Part shown: positions 52,720 to 61,282 of the stretch, piece by piece
Numbering within the stretch: the first letter of the stretch is position 1
Layout: each line of letters starts with the position of its first letter
Assembly: GCA_037968815.1 (NCBI GenBank)
Contig: JBBKWF010000020.1
Location: 1 to 64,000 of the forward strand
Direction: 5' to 3'
From: Pseudopedobacter sp037968815
GTDB taxonomy: Bacteria; Bacteroidota; Bacteroidia; Sphingobacteriales; Sphingobacteriaceae
Length of the DNA: 64,000 nt
Position numbers and translations under genes: made by a program
Notes under the pieces: model-generated
What the model was told of the DNA's origin: nothing
What the model saw: only the letters and a program-made list of their open reading frames with translations
The model's database searches: none

Positions 52720-52730
52720 TTCTATTTTTT

Positions 52731-52738
52731 TATGTTTG
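52731..52738 (+). promoter_or_regulatory. TAnnTTTG -7 box of the LpxL-like gene
   Basis: The box tatgtttg ends 22 bases before the ATG at 52761, in the 41-bp divergent spacer. No -33 box is obvious. Confidence 0.45.
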
Positions 52739-52760
52739 TACTAAATATCAAACGAAATTA

Positions 52761-53636
52761 ATGATAAATAAAGGGGTTTCTAAAGTAATCGTATTTTTTT
52801 TGTACGCTTTATCACTGTTACCCATGTGGTTTTTGTATTTGCTTTCTGATATTCTTTTCTACCTACTTTATTATGTACTCAAATACCGTAAAAAAGTTGT
52901 TTATGAAAACCTTAAAAACTCTTTCCCTAAAAAAAGCCATTTAGAACTAAAAGCTATTGAGAAAGAATACTTTAGCTATTTGGCAGATTTAATTTTTGAG
53001 ATAATTAAAATGATTTCTGCTTCGCCGGCATTTTTGAAAAGTAGGTATACTTTCTCAAATACAGAACTTATTGAAAAATATGAGGCTCAAAACCAAAGCT
53101 ATCTTTTTGGAGTGGGGCATTATGGCAACTGGGAGTGGAGCACCGTTGTAACGCCTTTAATAGTGAAAGCACAGACATTAATTATTTATAAGCCTATGAG
53201 CAACCCTCTTTTTGATGATTTTTTTACGAAAATCAGAGAAAAAAGTGGGACTAAAATGATCAAAATGAAAGCAGCTATGCGAGAAATTGTAAGGCATAAA
53301 AAGGAATTAACAGTTACCGTTTTTGCTGCCGATCAAACACCCGCAAGAAGCGAAATACGAGAATACGTGGATTTTTTGAATCAGCCAACGCCAATTTTTT
53401 TAGGTTTAGAAAAAATAGCCAAAAGCACTAATTATCCTGTGATATTTTGCGATATCACTCGTGTAAAACGCGGTCATTATAATAGTGATTTTAAGTTGAT
53501 TTGTGATAATCCTGCTGAAACAGCAGAAATGGAAATCACGCTTAAACATGTAAAGATTTTAGAGAATAGAATAAACTTAGAGCCTGCATATTGGCTTTGG
53601 TCGCACAAACGTTGGAAATATAAGCCGAAACAATAA
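52761..53636 (+). CDS. Lysophospholipid/lipid A acyltransferase (LpxL/HtrB-like)
   Basis: A 291-residue inner-membrane enzyme with one N-terminal membrane segment ('IVFFLYALSLLPMWFLYLL'). The acyltransferase catalytic motif is 'GVGHYGNWEW' (HxxxxE). Later blocks are 'KPMSNPLFDDFF' and 'FAADQTPARSE', as in LpxL. It probably adds a secondary acyl chain to lipid A or makes a related aminolipid. The next gene, a GT2 glycosyltransferase, begins at the base after its stop. Confidence 0.92.
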   Translation: MINKGVSKVIVFFLYALSLLPMWFLYLLSDILFYLLYYVLKYRKKVVYENLKNSFPKKSHLELKAIEKEYFSYLADLIFEIIKMISASPAFLKSRYTFSNTELIEKYEAQNQSYLFGVGHYGNWEWSTVVTPLIVKAQTLIIYKPMSNPLFDDFFTKIREKSGTKMIKMKAAMREIVRHKKELTVTVFAADQTPARSEIREYVDFLNQPTPIFLGLEKIAKSTNYPVIFCDITRVKRGHYNSDFKLICDNPAETAEMEITLKHVKILENRINLEPAYWLWSHKRWKYKPKQ

Positions 53637-54656
53637 ATGAATAATCCGAGTGTTGCAGTTGTTATTTTGAATTGGAACGGCCGAAAATTTTTAGAACAAT
53701 TTTTGCCTTCGGTTTTCAATTCGTCTTATTATAACCTACAAATTATTGTGGGCGATAATCACTCTACAGATGATTCTGTGGCTTACCTTAAAGAAAACTT
53801 TCCTTTAGTAAAGGTTATACAAAACGATGATAATTATGGTTTTTCAGAAGGGTATAATAAGGTTTTAGCACAGGTTGAAGCCGATTATTTTGTTTTACTT
53901 AACTCTGATGTAGAAGTGCATTACAACTGGATAAAACCAGTAATTGACTTAATGGAGAGTGATGAAAGCATAGCTATAGCGCAACCCAAAATAAAATCGG
54001 TAATTAACCGTAAGGAGTTTGAGTATGCTGGTGCGGCTGGTGGTTTTTTAGACGTTTTGATGTATCCTTTTTGCAGAGGACGAATTTTTGATACCGTTGA
54101 AAAAGACAATAATCAATATAATAACGATCGCGAGATATTTTGGGCATCGGGCTGTGCCCTATTTATAAAATCTTCTGTTTGGAGAAGAGTAAATGGACTA
54201 GACGAAAACTTTTTTGCTCACATGGAAGAAATTGACTTGTGTTGGAGAGTTAAAAACTTAGGTTATAAAGTGATGTACTGCGCTAAGTCAACAGTGTGGC
54301 ATGTTGGTGGCGGTACTTTGGCGGTGGAAAGCCCCAGAAAAACATTTCTGAATTTTAGAAACAACTATTACTTAATCAGAAAAAATATAAAACCAAGCAA
54401 AGCTTTATGGATTATACCATTAAGGTTTTGCTTAGATTTTTTGGCACTGATTAAGTTTATATTTGCCGGGAAGTTTAAAAACGCAATGGCTATTTCAAAA
54501 GCACACAGAAATGTGATTTTGAGCTTTTTCTCTAATAAAGTTAGCTTTAATAAAGATATTTCGGATCAACCTAATACAACAGGACTGTATAAAAACAGTA
54601 TTGTTTGGGACTACTTTGTGCTGAACAATAAGACCTTCAATAAATTGAGAAAGTAA
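53637..54656 (+). CDS. Family 2 glycosyltransferase
   Basis: A 339-residue GT-A enzyme. It starts 'MNNPSVAVVILNWNGRKFLEQFL' in shape, with 'LLNSDVEV' as the DxD-like metal site and 'FFAHMEEIDLCWR' as the acidic acceptor loop, followed by 'GGGTL'. The C-terminal 60 residues have a membrane-associated helical part ('LRFCLDFLALIKFIFAG'). It resembles rhamnosyl- or similar transferases. Directly after the acyltransferase gene, it may act in lipopolysaccharide or surface glycan assembly. Confidence 0.93.
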   Translation: MNNPSVAVVILNWNGRKFLEQFLPSVFNSSYYNLQIIVGDNHSTDDSVAYLKENFPLVKVIQNDDNYGFSEGYNKVLAQVEADYFVLLNSDVEVHYNWIKPVIDLMESDESIAIAQPKIKSVINRKEFEYAGAAGGFLDVLMYPFCRGRIFDTVEKDNNQYNNDREIFWASGCALFIKSSVWRRVNGLDENFFAHMEEIDLCWRVKNLGYKVMYCAKSTVWHVGGGTLAVESPRKTFLNFRNNYYLIRKNIKPSKALWIIPLRFCLDFLALIKFIFAGKFKNAMAISKAHRNVILSFFSNKVSFNKDISDQPNTTGLYKNSIVWDYFVLNNKTFNKLRK

Positions 54657-54670
54657 CCTGTTTCTTTTAC

Positions 54671-55084
54671 CTATAAAAAGGACCGTATCGCCAGTTCATA
54701 AGATTTTAAGCCAAACCCGGTTATAATCCCTTTACAGTTTTTAGCCATCATACTATGGTGACGAAACTCTTCGCGATTATAAACATTAGAAATGTGCACT
54801 TCAATAACGGGAGTGTTAATGCCTGCAATAGCATCGGCAATAGCTACAGAAGTATGTGTGTAAGCACCTGCATTCATTACCACGCCATCAAATGAAAAAC
54901 CAACTTCGTGAAGCTTATTGATGATTTCGCCTTCAACGTTACTTTGAAAATAACTAAATTCAATTTCTGGAAACATTGTTTTTAAAGTTTCAAAAAAGCT
55001 TTCAAAACCTTCACTTCCGTAAATGCCGGGTTCGCGTTTTCCTAGCAAATTCAAATTGGGACCGTTGATAATTTGTATCTTCAT
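54671..55084 (-). CDS. aroQ: Type II 3-dehydroquinate dehydratase
   Basis: A 137-residue enzyme of the shikimate pathway. The N-terminal 'INGPNLNLLGKREPGIYG' region has active Tyr22, 'VMNAGAYTHTSVAI' holds the substrate Asn and the loop, and 'EVHISNVYNREEFRHHS' carries the catalytic His. Length is slightly short of the usual ~145 but complete. It is convergent with the GT2 gene (14 bp) and divergent from xerD. Confidence 0.95.
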   Translation of the reverse strand: MKIQIINGPNLNLLGKREPGIYGSEGFESFFETLKTMFPEIEFSYFQSNVEGEIINKLHEVGFSFDGVVMNAGAYTHTSVAIADAIAGINTPVIEVHISNVYNREEFRHHSMMAKNCKGIITGFGLKSYELAIRSFL

Positions 55085-55120
55085 GCGCTCAAACTTATCA
55101 TTAAATTTTTAAAACAAAAA

Positions 55121-56020
55121 GTGGATTGGCAAATAGCAAAAAAAGGTTTTAAAAACTACCTGAAGCTCGAACGGTCTTTAGCTAAACATTCTATTGATGC
55201 TTACTTGCATGATATTGATAAAATCTGTCAGTTTTTAGAGGCTAATGACAAACCACTAATGCCTTTGCAAGTACAAACCAAAGATTTAAAAGATATGTTG
55301 GTTTGGATAAATAATATGGGAATGCTAGCAACCACGCAAGCCAGGTTAATTAGTGGTATTAAAGCTTTCTACAAATATTTAGTGATGGAGGATTTTTTAA
55401 AACAAAGCCCTGCCGAGCTGATTGAAGCACCTAAAACCGTCCGTAAATTACCCGATGTTTTAACCGTTTTAGAAATTGAAGAACTAATTAAAGCTTTAGA
55501 CTTAAGCAAACCAGAAAATACCCGGAACAAGGCAATGCTTGAAACTTTGTATAGTTGTGGTTTACGTGTGAGCGAATTGATTGGTTTAAGGCTATCAAAT
55601 TTTTTTCCGGAAGAAGAGTTTATAAAAATCACTGGAAAAGGGAACAAAGAGCGTTTGGTACCAATTGGAAACACAGCGATTAAGAATATTGAAATTTATA
55701 GAGATACGGTTAGGAGAACAATTGAAATAGTTAAAGGCAACGAAGATTTTATATTTTTAAATAGGAGAGGAAGCAAGCTGAGTAGAACCAGCGTTTTTAC
55801 GCTAATAAAAGACTTAGCTTTAAAAGTAGGTTTACAAAAAGATATTAGTCCGCATACGTTTAGACATTCTTTTGCTACACATTTAATTGAAGGGGGTGCA
55901 GATTTAAGAGCGGTACAGGAAATGCTGGGGCATGAAAGTATTACCACCACAGAAATTTACACGCATTTAGACCGAGATTTTTTAAAGCAAACTATTCAGG
56001 CTTTTCACCCTAGGAGTTGA
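55121..56020 (+). CDS. xerD: Tyrosine recombinase XerD
   Basis: The GTG at 55121 gives 299 residues ('VDWQIAKKGFKNYLKLERSL'), the normal XerD length. A TTG at 55073 would overlap aroQ and add an unlikely 16-residue tail. The N-terminal SAM-like domain covers about 1-90. The catalytic set is intact: Arg149 in 'CGLRVSEL', Lys173 in 'GKGNKERLVP', then 'HTFRHSFATHL', 'LGHESITTT' and Tyr in 'IYTHL'. It resolves chromosome dimers at dif with XerC, which is not in the window; some Bacteroidota have a single Xer. Its end overlaps prmC by 16 bp. Confidence 0.93.
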   Translation: MDWQIAKKGFKNYLKLERSLAKHSIDAYLHDIDKICQFLEANDKPLMPLQVQTKDLKDMLVWINNMGMLATTQARLISGIKAFYKYLVMEDFLKQSPAELIEAPKTVRKLPDVLTVLEIEELIKALDLSKPENTRNKAMLETLYSCGLRVSELIGLRLSNFFPEEEFIKITGKGNKERLVPIGNTAIKNIEIYRDTVRRTIEIVKGNEDFIFLNRRGSKLSRTSVFTLIKDLALKVGLQKDISPHTFRHSFATHLIEGGADLRAVQEMLGHESITTTEIYTHLDRDFLKQTIQAFHPRS

Positions 56021-56841
56021 GCCTTAATCATTCTAAAGTTATCATTCAAGTCCTTAATCAATTCCGCTTTAAACCCTTTACTTGCTATCAAGTTCTTAGT
56101 TTCAAAAGCTAGGTTTTGGTTAATCTCAAAATACAAAGTTCCGCTAGGTTTTAAATTAGTCAGAGCGAAATCAGCAATTTTATCATAAAAAATAAGTGCT
56201 TTATCATCCTCCACAAACAGCGCTAAATGCGGGTCGTTTTCTAAAACCATATTGTCCATTTGGGCTTTTTCTTTTTCAGCAATGTAGGGAGGGTTACTTA
56301 CAATTACGTCATACTTAGGGTAATCTGTTGCAACTAAATTTAAAGCATCATCGTTAAAGAAAGTGATGTCGGTTTGGTTTCTTTCTGCGTTTTGTTGTGC
56401 AATAGCTAAAGCATTAACACTAACATCCAAAGCACTTATATTGGTTTTTTGTAAGTTGTGCTTTAAGCTAATGGCAATGCATCCGCTACCCGTACCAATA
56501 TCTAAAATATCAACTACTTTGTTTTTGTATTCCGAGATAATTAAGTGGACTAGTTCTTCCGTTTCTGGTCTAGGGATTAATACTTGTGGACTAACCATAA
56601 ACTGTAGCTCGTAAAAATCGGCTTTACCCAAAATGTGCTGTATAGGTTTTAAAGCCTTCAACTGACTGATAGCATCGTGAAAAATAGTTTCTTCTTCGCT
56701 ATTTAGGTTAATCCCATCTAATAAAACGCGATTAAATTCTTGCTTTTTTATATCGGCGAGAAGCAACTTAAATAGTATATCTAATTCTCCATCCGTATAA
56801 ATAGGAGCTAATTCGGTTTTAAATTTCTGTTTATAATCCAT
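56005..56841 (-). CDS. prmC: Peptide chain release factor N(5)-glutamine methyltransferase
   Basis: The ATG at 56841 gives 278 residues starting 'MDYKQKFKTEL'; a TTG three codons upstream is possible. It methylates the Gln of the GGQ motif in release factors. SAM loop 'LDIGTGSGCIAISL' and catalytic 'VSNPPYIAEKE' are intact, and the N-terminal PrmC helical domain covers about 1-85 with 'LIPRPETEELV' as the family mark. Its 3' end overlaps the end of xerD by 16 bp on the opposite strand. Confidence 0.95.
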   Translation of the reverse strand: MDYKQKFKTELAPIYTDGELDILFKLLLADIKKQEFNRVLLDGINLNSEEETIFHDAISQLKALKPIQHILGKADFYELQFMVSPQVLIPRPETEELVHLIISEYKNKVVDILDIGTGSGCIAISLKHNLQKTNISALDVSVNALAIAQQNAERNQTDITFFNDDALNLVATDYPKYDVIVSNPPYIAEKEKAQMDNMVLENDPHLALFVEDDKALIFYDKIADFALTNLKPSGTLYFEINQNLAFETKNLIASKGFKAELIKDLNDNFRMIKAQLLG

Positions 56842-56952
56842 CAAAATCAAAGCTTTTCAAAGGTATAAAATCAATTTGTATCGCAATTGATTAACCTTCG
56901 GTAAAAATTCCATCATTTTAATACTTAAATAAAGCTACGTGGTACAGATTGT

Positions 56953-56960
56953 TAACTTTG
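56953..56960 (+). promoter_or_regulatory. TAnnTTTG -7 box of ribD
   Basis: The box taactttg ends four bases before the GTG start, the same spacing as for pyrD and alaS. No FMN-riboswitch-like structure fits the 114-bp spacer. Confidence 0.5.
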
Positions 56961-56964
56961 TATT

Positions 56965-58014
56965 GTGCAACATGAGAAATATATAAAAAGAGCATTGGAA
57001 CTTGCAAGTTTAGGCTTAGGAAGCGTAAGTCCAAACCCAATGGTGGGCGCTGTGATTGTCCATGATAATTTAATTATTGGCGAAGGTTATCACCAAAAAT
57101 ACGGGCAAGCTCATGCAGAAGTTAATGCGGTTAATCAGGTTCTTGCAAACTTTGAAAATGCAGCTGAACTACTGCAAAACGCCACTATATATGTTACGCT
57201 AGAACCTTGTGCGCATTTTGGTAAAACACCGCCTTGTGCAGATTTAATCATCAATCATAAAATTCCAAACGTGATAATTGGGTGTTTGGATCCTTTTGAT
57301 AGTGTTAACGGAAAAGGAGTGGAGCGCTTGAAAGAAGCAGGCTTAAATGTTATCGTGGGTGTTTTAGAGAAAGAATGTTTAGCACTTAACAAACGGTTTT
57401 TTAGCCGAGTTAAAAAACAAAGACCTTATATTATTTTGAAATGGGCACAAACTCAAGACGGTTTCTTTTCGCCAAAAGATGCTAGCCAACGGTGGATCAG
57501 TAATGATTACGCAAAGCAATTGGTTCATCAGTGGAGAAGCGAAGAGGATTGTGTATTGGTGGGTAAACGTACTGCTTTGGCAGATAACCCACAGTTAAAT
57601 GTTCGTTTGGTGAGCGGAAGAAACCCGCTAAGGGCTGTTATTGATAGAAATTTAGAGCTACCAGCAAGCCATTATGTGTTTGATAATAGCGTAAAGACTT
57701 TCGTGTTTAACCAACAAAAAACGGATGTTGAGGGGAATACCTACTACGTTGCGATAGAAGATTTTGATCATTTTTTACCGCAGTATATTCTTTATCAGCT
57801 TTACTTGCAAGATGTACAATCGTTAATTATTGAAGGGGGTGCTAAAACTTTACAATCGTTTATAGATGCTGATCTTTGGGACGAAGCTCGGATTTTTACT
57901 GCTCCAGTATTTTGGGGAGAAGGTGCTAAAGCTCCACTAATTAAAGGTGAAACCACAGAAACTATACAAATAGGTTCCAATCAGTTACATGTCATCAAGC
58001 CTATAAAACAATGA
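56965..58014 (+). CDS. ribD: Bifunctional riboflavin biosynthesis protein RibD
   Basis: A 349-residue enzyme with two domains for the deaminase and reductase steps of riboflavin synthesis. The N-terminal deaminase has zinc ligands His50 and Glu52 in 'HAEVNAV' and Cys82 and Cys91 in 'PCAHFGKTPPCADLI'. The reductase (about 150-349) has 'ILKWAQTQDGFF', 'RWISND' and 'IIEGGAKTLQSFI'. The start is GTG; no upstream ATG. It heads a tightly packed four-gene run. Confidence 0.96.
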   Translation: MQHEKYIKRALELASLGLGSVSPNPMVGAVIVHDNLIIGEGYHQKYGQAHAEVNAVNQVLANFENAAELLQNATIYVTLEPCAHFGKTPPCADLIINHKIPNVIIGCLDPFDSVNGKGVERLKEAGLNVIVGVLEKECLALNKRFFSRVKKQRPYIILKWAQTQDGFFSPKDASQRWISNDYAKQLVHQWRSEEDCVLVGKRTALADNPQLNVRLVSGRNPLRAVIDRNLELPASHYVFDNSVKTFVFNQQKTDVEGNTYYVAIEDFDHFLPQYILYQLYLQDVQSLIIEGGAKTLQSFIDADLWDEARIFTAPVFWGEGAKAPLIKGETTETIQIGSNQLHVIKPIKQ

Positions 58015-58868
58015 TTTATATTGTAATTGCGGTTATTTGTAGTGTAATTGTAAGCATTAACTTCAAGCTATTTAAGCGTTACGATACCAATGCTTACCAA
58101 GCTATTGTTTTTAATTATCCCACTGCTGCTTTACTATGTTACTATGGTTTTAAGCCTAGTTTAAGTATAGCTCCAAGTTCGCAAGAATGGCTTTTATTTG
58201 TGATAGTTGCTGCATTACTGCTTTCTATTTTTTATTTCATCGGTAAAAGTATAGCCACTAGTGGTATTGTTTTAACGGCAATTGCCCAAAGACTTTCTTT
58301 GGTAATTCCAGTACTTTCTGCATTTCTAATTTTCTCTGAAACTACCACAAACCTTAAGCTATTAGGTTTAGTTATTGGTGTTTTGGCTCTATATGCATCA
58401 AAACCTAACGGAAAAGCAAATTTAAAAGAAGCGACAAACTGGTACCCAATTATTGTGTTTTTAGGAACTGGCGTGTTGGACGTTCTGTTTAACTTATTAA
58501 CCAAGCTCCAAGATATAAGCTTCACTGCTTCATTGGTTTATATTTTTGTGATTGCCAGTTTTTTTGGATTTGCATCATTGTTTTATCAATATCAAAAAGG
58601 GGTTTTAAAGTTTCAAATAAAAGCAGCTTTGGCAGGAGTAATTTTGGGGATTTTCAATTTCGGCTCTATTTATTTTTACATTAAAGCTTTAAAGTTAGAA
58701 AGTCATCGTCCATCAGTTGTTTTTTCTTCATTGGATATCGGCGTTATATTTTTAGGCTCTTTAGTCGGGATTATAATTTTTAGAGAGAAGTTGACTAAGC
58801 TAAATATCATTGGATTTGTTTTGGCACTTGTAGCCATTGTTATTTTAAACTTACCAAATGCTGTTTAA
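58011..58868 (+). CDS. EamA/DMT family transporter
   Basis: A 285-residue protein with ten hydrophobic segments in two repeats, the EamA (drug/metabolite transporter) layout; 'LLGLVIGVLALYAS' ends the first half and 'LNIIGFVLALVAIVIL' the second. The substrate is unknown. It overlaps ribD by four bases (atga) and the next gene by 11 bp, so export or import linked to flavin metabolism is imaginable, yet the operon is mixed. Confidence 0.85.
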   Translation: MIYIVIAVICSVIVSINFKLFKRYDTNAYQAIVFNYPTAALLCYYGFKPSLSIAPSSQEWLLFVIVAALLLSIFYFIGKSIATSGIVLTAIAQRLSLVIPVLSAFLIFSETTTNLKLLGLVIGVLALYASKPNGKANLKEATNWYPIIVFLGTGVLDVLFNLLTKLQDISFTASLVYIFVIASFFGFASLFYQYQKGVLKFQIKAALAGVILGIFNFGSIYFYIKALKLESHRPSVVFSSLDIGVIFLGSLVGIIIFREKLTKLNIIGFVLALVAIVILNLPNAV

Positions 58869-59472
58869 CGATAATTACCAAACTATATCTGCCAAAAGCG
58901 AAGGTGTTTATAAAGATAAAGGAAGTAAATTTTTAGCTTTTGCTTATCCCTTTAAGGATGAAACAAATCTTAAAGAAATATTAGAAGCTTTAAAGAGCGA
59001 ACATCCAAAAGCCCGTCATTATTGTTTTGCTTATCGCCTTACACCAGACCGAAGTGTTTTTAGGGTTAATGATGACGGAGAACCATCTGGAACTGCCGGA
59101 CGACCAATTTTAAATATCCTTTTATCAAAAGATGTAACCAATATTTTGGTGGTGGTGGTGCGTTATTTTGGCGGTACTTTATTGGGTGTGCCCGGATTGA
59201 TTAACGCTTATAAAATGGCAACAGAAGATGCGCTTAATCAAGCTGAAATTATTGATAAAACTGTTCAAGATGTTTACCGTGTTGAATTTCAGTACCCGCA
59301 GATGAATGATGTGATGACGTTGGTGAAAGAGGAAACTTTGGAGAGCTTTGATCAAAAATTTGATCTCGCCTGCGAACTTAAATTAGCTGTTAACCAGTCA
59401 GAAATCAATAAAATTATTACTAAATTAGAGGATATAGAAGATTTAAAACTCCATTATCTTTATACCTTATGA
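58858..59472 (+). CDS. IMPACT/YigZ family protein
   Basis: A 204-residue protein. The UPF0029 domain (about 10-120) has 'AKSEGVYKDKGSKFLAFAYP', 'DDGEPSGTAGRPIL' and 'VVVRYFGGTLLGVPGL' as hallmarks. The C-terminal DUF1949 ferredoxin-like fold (about 140-204) ends the protein. Relatives are regulators of translation or ribosome binders; bacterial activity is not firmly known. Overlaps on both sides indicate coupling. Confidence 0.92.
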   Translation: MLFNDNYQTISAKSEGVYKDKGSKFLAFAYPFKDETNLKEILEALKSEHPKARHYCFAYRLTPDRSVFRVNDDGEPSGTAGRPILNILLSKDVTNILVVVVRYFGGTLLGVPGLINAYKMATEDALNQAEIIDKTVQDVYRVEFQYPQMNDVMTLVKEETLESFDQKFDLACELKLAVNQSEINKIITKLEDIEDLKLHYLYTL

Positions 59473-60329
59473 GCCAGATTTCTGAAGCTGATTTAATCAT
59501 TAACCCAGATGGAAGCATTTACCATCTTAACCTATTGCCAGAAGATATTGCCGACACTATTATTACTGTTGGCGACCCGGATAGGGTGGGCGAAGTAACT
59601 AAACACTTTGATAGTGTTGAACTAAAAAAGGGTAAGCGAGAGTTTAAAACGCAGACTGGTTATATCGGTAAAAAGCGCATTACGGTAATTTCTACAGGCA
59701 TCGGTACAGATAATATTGATATTGTTTTTAACGAGCTTGATGCTTTGGCTAATATTGATTTTAATACCAGAGAAGTTAAAACAGAACTGAAAAGTTTGAA
59801 TATTATTAGGGTGGGGACTTCGGGAAGCATTCAGGAAAGTATTGATGTAGGGACGGTTTTGGCATCTTCCTTTGGTTTAGGTTTGGATGCTTTAATGAAT
59901 TATTATAACATCAATAATAGTGCGGTTGAAAAAGATCTACAAAGGCAAATTGCTAGTCATTTACCTGATTTAAATTCTCAACCGTATTTGACTGCTGCCT
60001 CAGAAAGTTTATTAAAACAGATCGCATTTGATATGCCGAAAGGGATTACCGCTACTGCACCAGGTTTTTATGCACCACAAGGTAGGCAAGTTAGGGCAAG
60101 CCTAAAAGTGAAGAACCTGATTGAAAAACTGAATAGCTTCCGTTATCACGATCATTTAATTACTAATTTAGAAATGGAAACTGCCGGAATTTATGCCTTG
60201 GCAAATGCGCTTGGACATCAAGCAATTTCTATCAATGCAATTTTAGCTAGTCGATTAAAATATAAGTTCTCTGCTAACCCTGAAGCGGTAGTAGAAAAGA
60301 TGATTAAGACGGTTTTAGAAAGGGTTTAA
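59469..60329 (+). CDS. Uridine phosphorylase-like nucleoside phosphorylase
   Basis: A 286-residue PNP/UDP-family enzyme that cleaves nucleosides with phosphate. Motifs: 'VGDPDRVGEV' (phosphate), 'VISTGIGTDN', 'RVGTSGSIQ', and 'NLEMETAGIYALA' (ribose Glu-Met-Glu). The type (uridine or purine) is not certain. It starts four bases inside the YigZ gene and ends 2 bp before the convergent SGNH-like gene. Confidence 0.9.
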   Translation: MSQISEADLIINPDGSIYHLNLLPEDIADTIITVGDPDRVGEVTKHFDSVELKKGKREFKTQTGYIGKKRITVISTGIGTDNIDIVFNELDALANIDFNTREVKTELKSLNIIRVGTSGSIQESIDVGTVLASSFGLGLDALMNYYNINNSAVEKDLQRQIASHLPDLNSQPYLTAASESLLKQIAFDMPKGITATAPGFYAPQGRQVRASLKVKNLIEKLNSFRYHDHLITNLEMETAGIYALANALGHQAISINAILASRLKYKFSANPEAVVEKMIKTVLERV

Positions 60330-60331
60330 AT

Positions 60332-61282
60332 TTACTTTATCAAATCTGCTAACTCCTTAGAAAACCTTTCCGCACCTGCTGTATTCAAATGGAACTCATC
60401 AGAAAAAAGCTGGTAATGGCTGTTGTAAGTGCTGTCGATAGCATAATCTAAAAACGTAACGTTATCATATTCTTTGGAAATACTCTCTAAAAGTGACTTC
60501 TCTTCGGTTTTAGGCTCTTTAAGGATAGTTGGCGAAATAATAACATAGGTTTTGATGTTTAAGTCTTTGGTCTTTTGCAAAAACTGATGGTAATACGTAA
60601 CCGCATTTTGATCTATTTCTATATTTTGAGTAGCTCTTTTTTTATCGTAAACCTCTTTTTCAGTGTTGTATTTATTGAACATTGTTTCGCTTACATTTCC
60701 AGTTAAGGCAGAGTAACCTCTATCATCAATTGGGCCATCGGATTTGAAAAGATGGTCATAAACAGAAATTAACAAGGTAGAGTTGTAAGGGTATGTTTTA
60801 CTTATAAATTTGAGATTTTCATACTCGCTAATTTCGGCAGTGTACTTCTTTAAAACAGGATGTTCAGCAACGTAGGGGAGTAATTGAGCTAGTTTCATGT
60901 ACTTTTGCTCGTTAGGGCCCAACTCCCAAATGTTTACATCTAATATGATGATTTTTGGTGTTTTTCTTTCTAAAATAACATCCTGAACAGCACAGTAATA
61001 AGGTAAAAACTGACCGTCTCTGCCGGCGTTATATATTGACAGCCCTAACTCATTGCTCAAAATATCTGACGAGTAATGGTGTTGTGCTCTTGAACTTCCG
61101 AAAACTAAAATATCTGGGGAGGCTTTATCTAAAGCGTAGGTAGTTTGTGCAAACTGTCCACGCTGTAAGCTGAAGTATAGTTTTTCTAATCCAAAACCTA
61201 TTACCCAATCCACCGCAAAAACCACTACCACAAATAGTAGGAATTTTTTAAAAAAAGGAATTACGTTATTATTGAGTTTCAT
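60332..61282 (-). CDS. SGNH-like membrane-anchored protein (AlgJ/AlgX-like role)
   Basis: A 316-residue protein with one N-terminal membrane helix ('FLLFVVVVFAVDWVIGFGL', about 14-32) and a periplasmic part. 'ILVFGSSRAQHHYSS' carries the putative nucleophile Ser, and 'DEFHLNTAGAERFS' at the C terminus has the Asp-x-x-His pair, as in SGNH hydrolases. It shares one base with the MBOAT gene stop. In alginate-type systems an MBOAT protein moves acetyl across the membrane and an SGNH protein puts it on the polymer, so this is a fair role here. Confidence 0.78.
   Translation of the reverse strand: MKLNNNVIPFFKKFLLFVVVVFAVDWVIGFGLEKLYFSLQRGQFAQTTYALDKASPDILVFGSSRAQHHYSSDILSNELGLSIYNAGRDGQFLPYYCAVQDVILERKTPKIIILDVNIWELGPNEQKYMKLAQLLPYVAEHPVLKKYTAEISEYENLKFISKTYPYNSTLLISVYDHLFKSDGPIDDRGYSALTGNVSETMFNKYNTEKEVYDKKRATQNIEIDQNAVTYYHQFLQKTKDLNIKTYVIISPTILKEPKTEEKSLLESISKEYDNVTFLDYAIDSTYNSHYQLFSDEFHLNTAGAERFSKELADLIK

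Noticed and set aside
56851..56964. FMN riboswitch upstream of ribD
   Set aside because: The 114-bp spacer has none of the conserved FMN-aptamer blocks, and a -7 box lies directly against the start.
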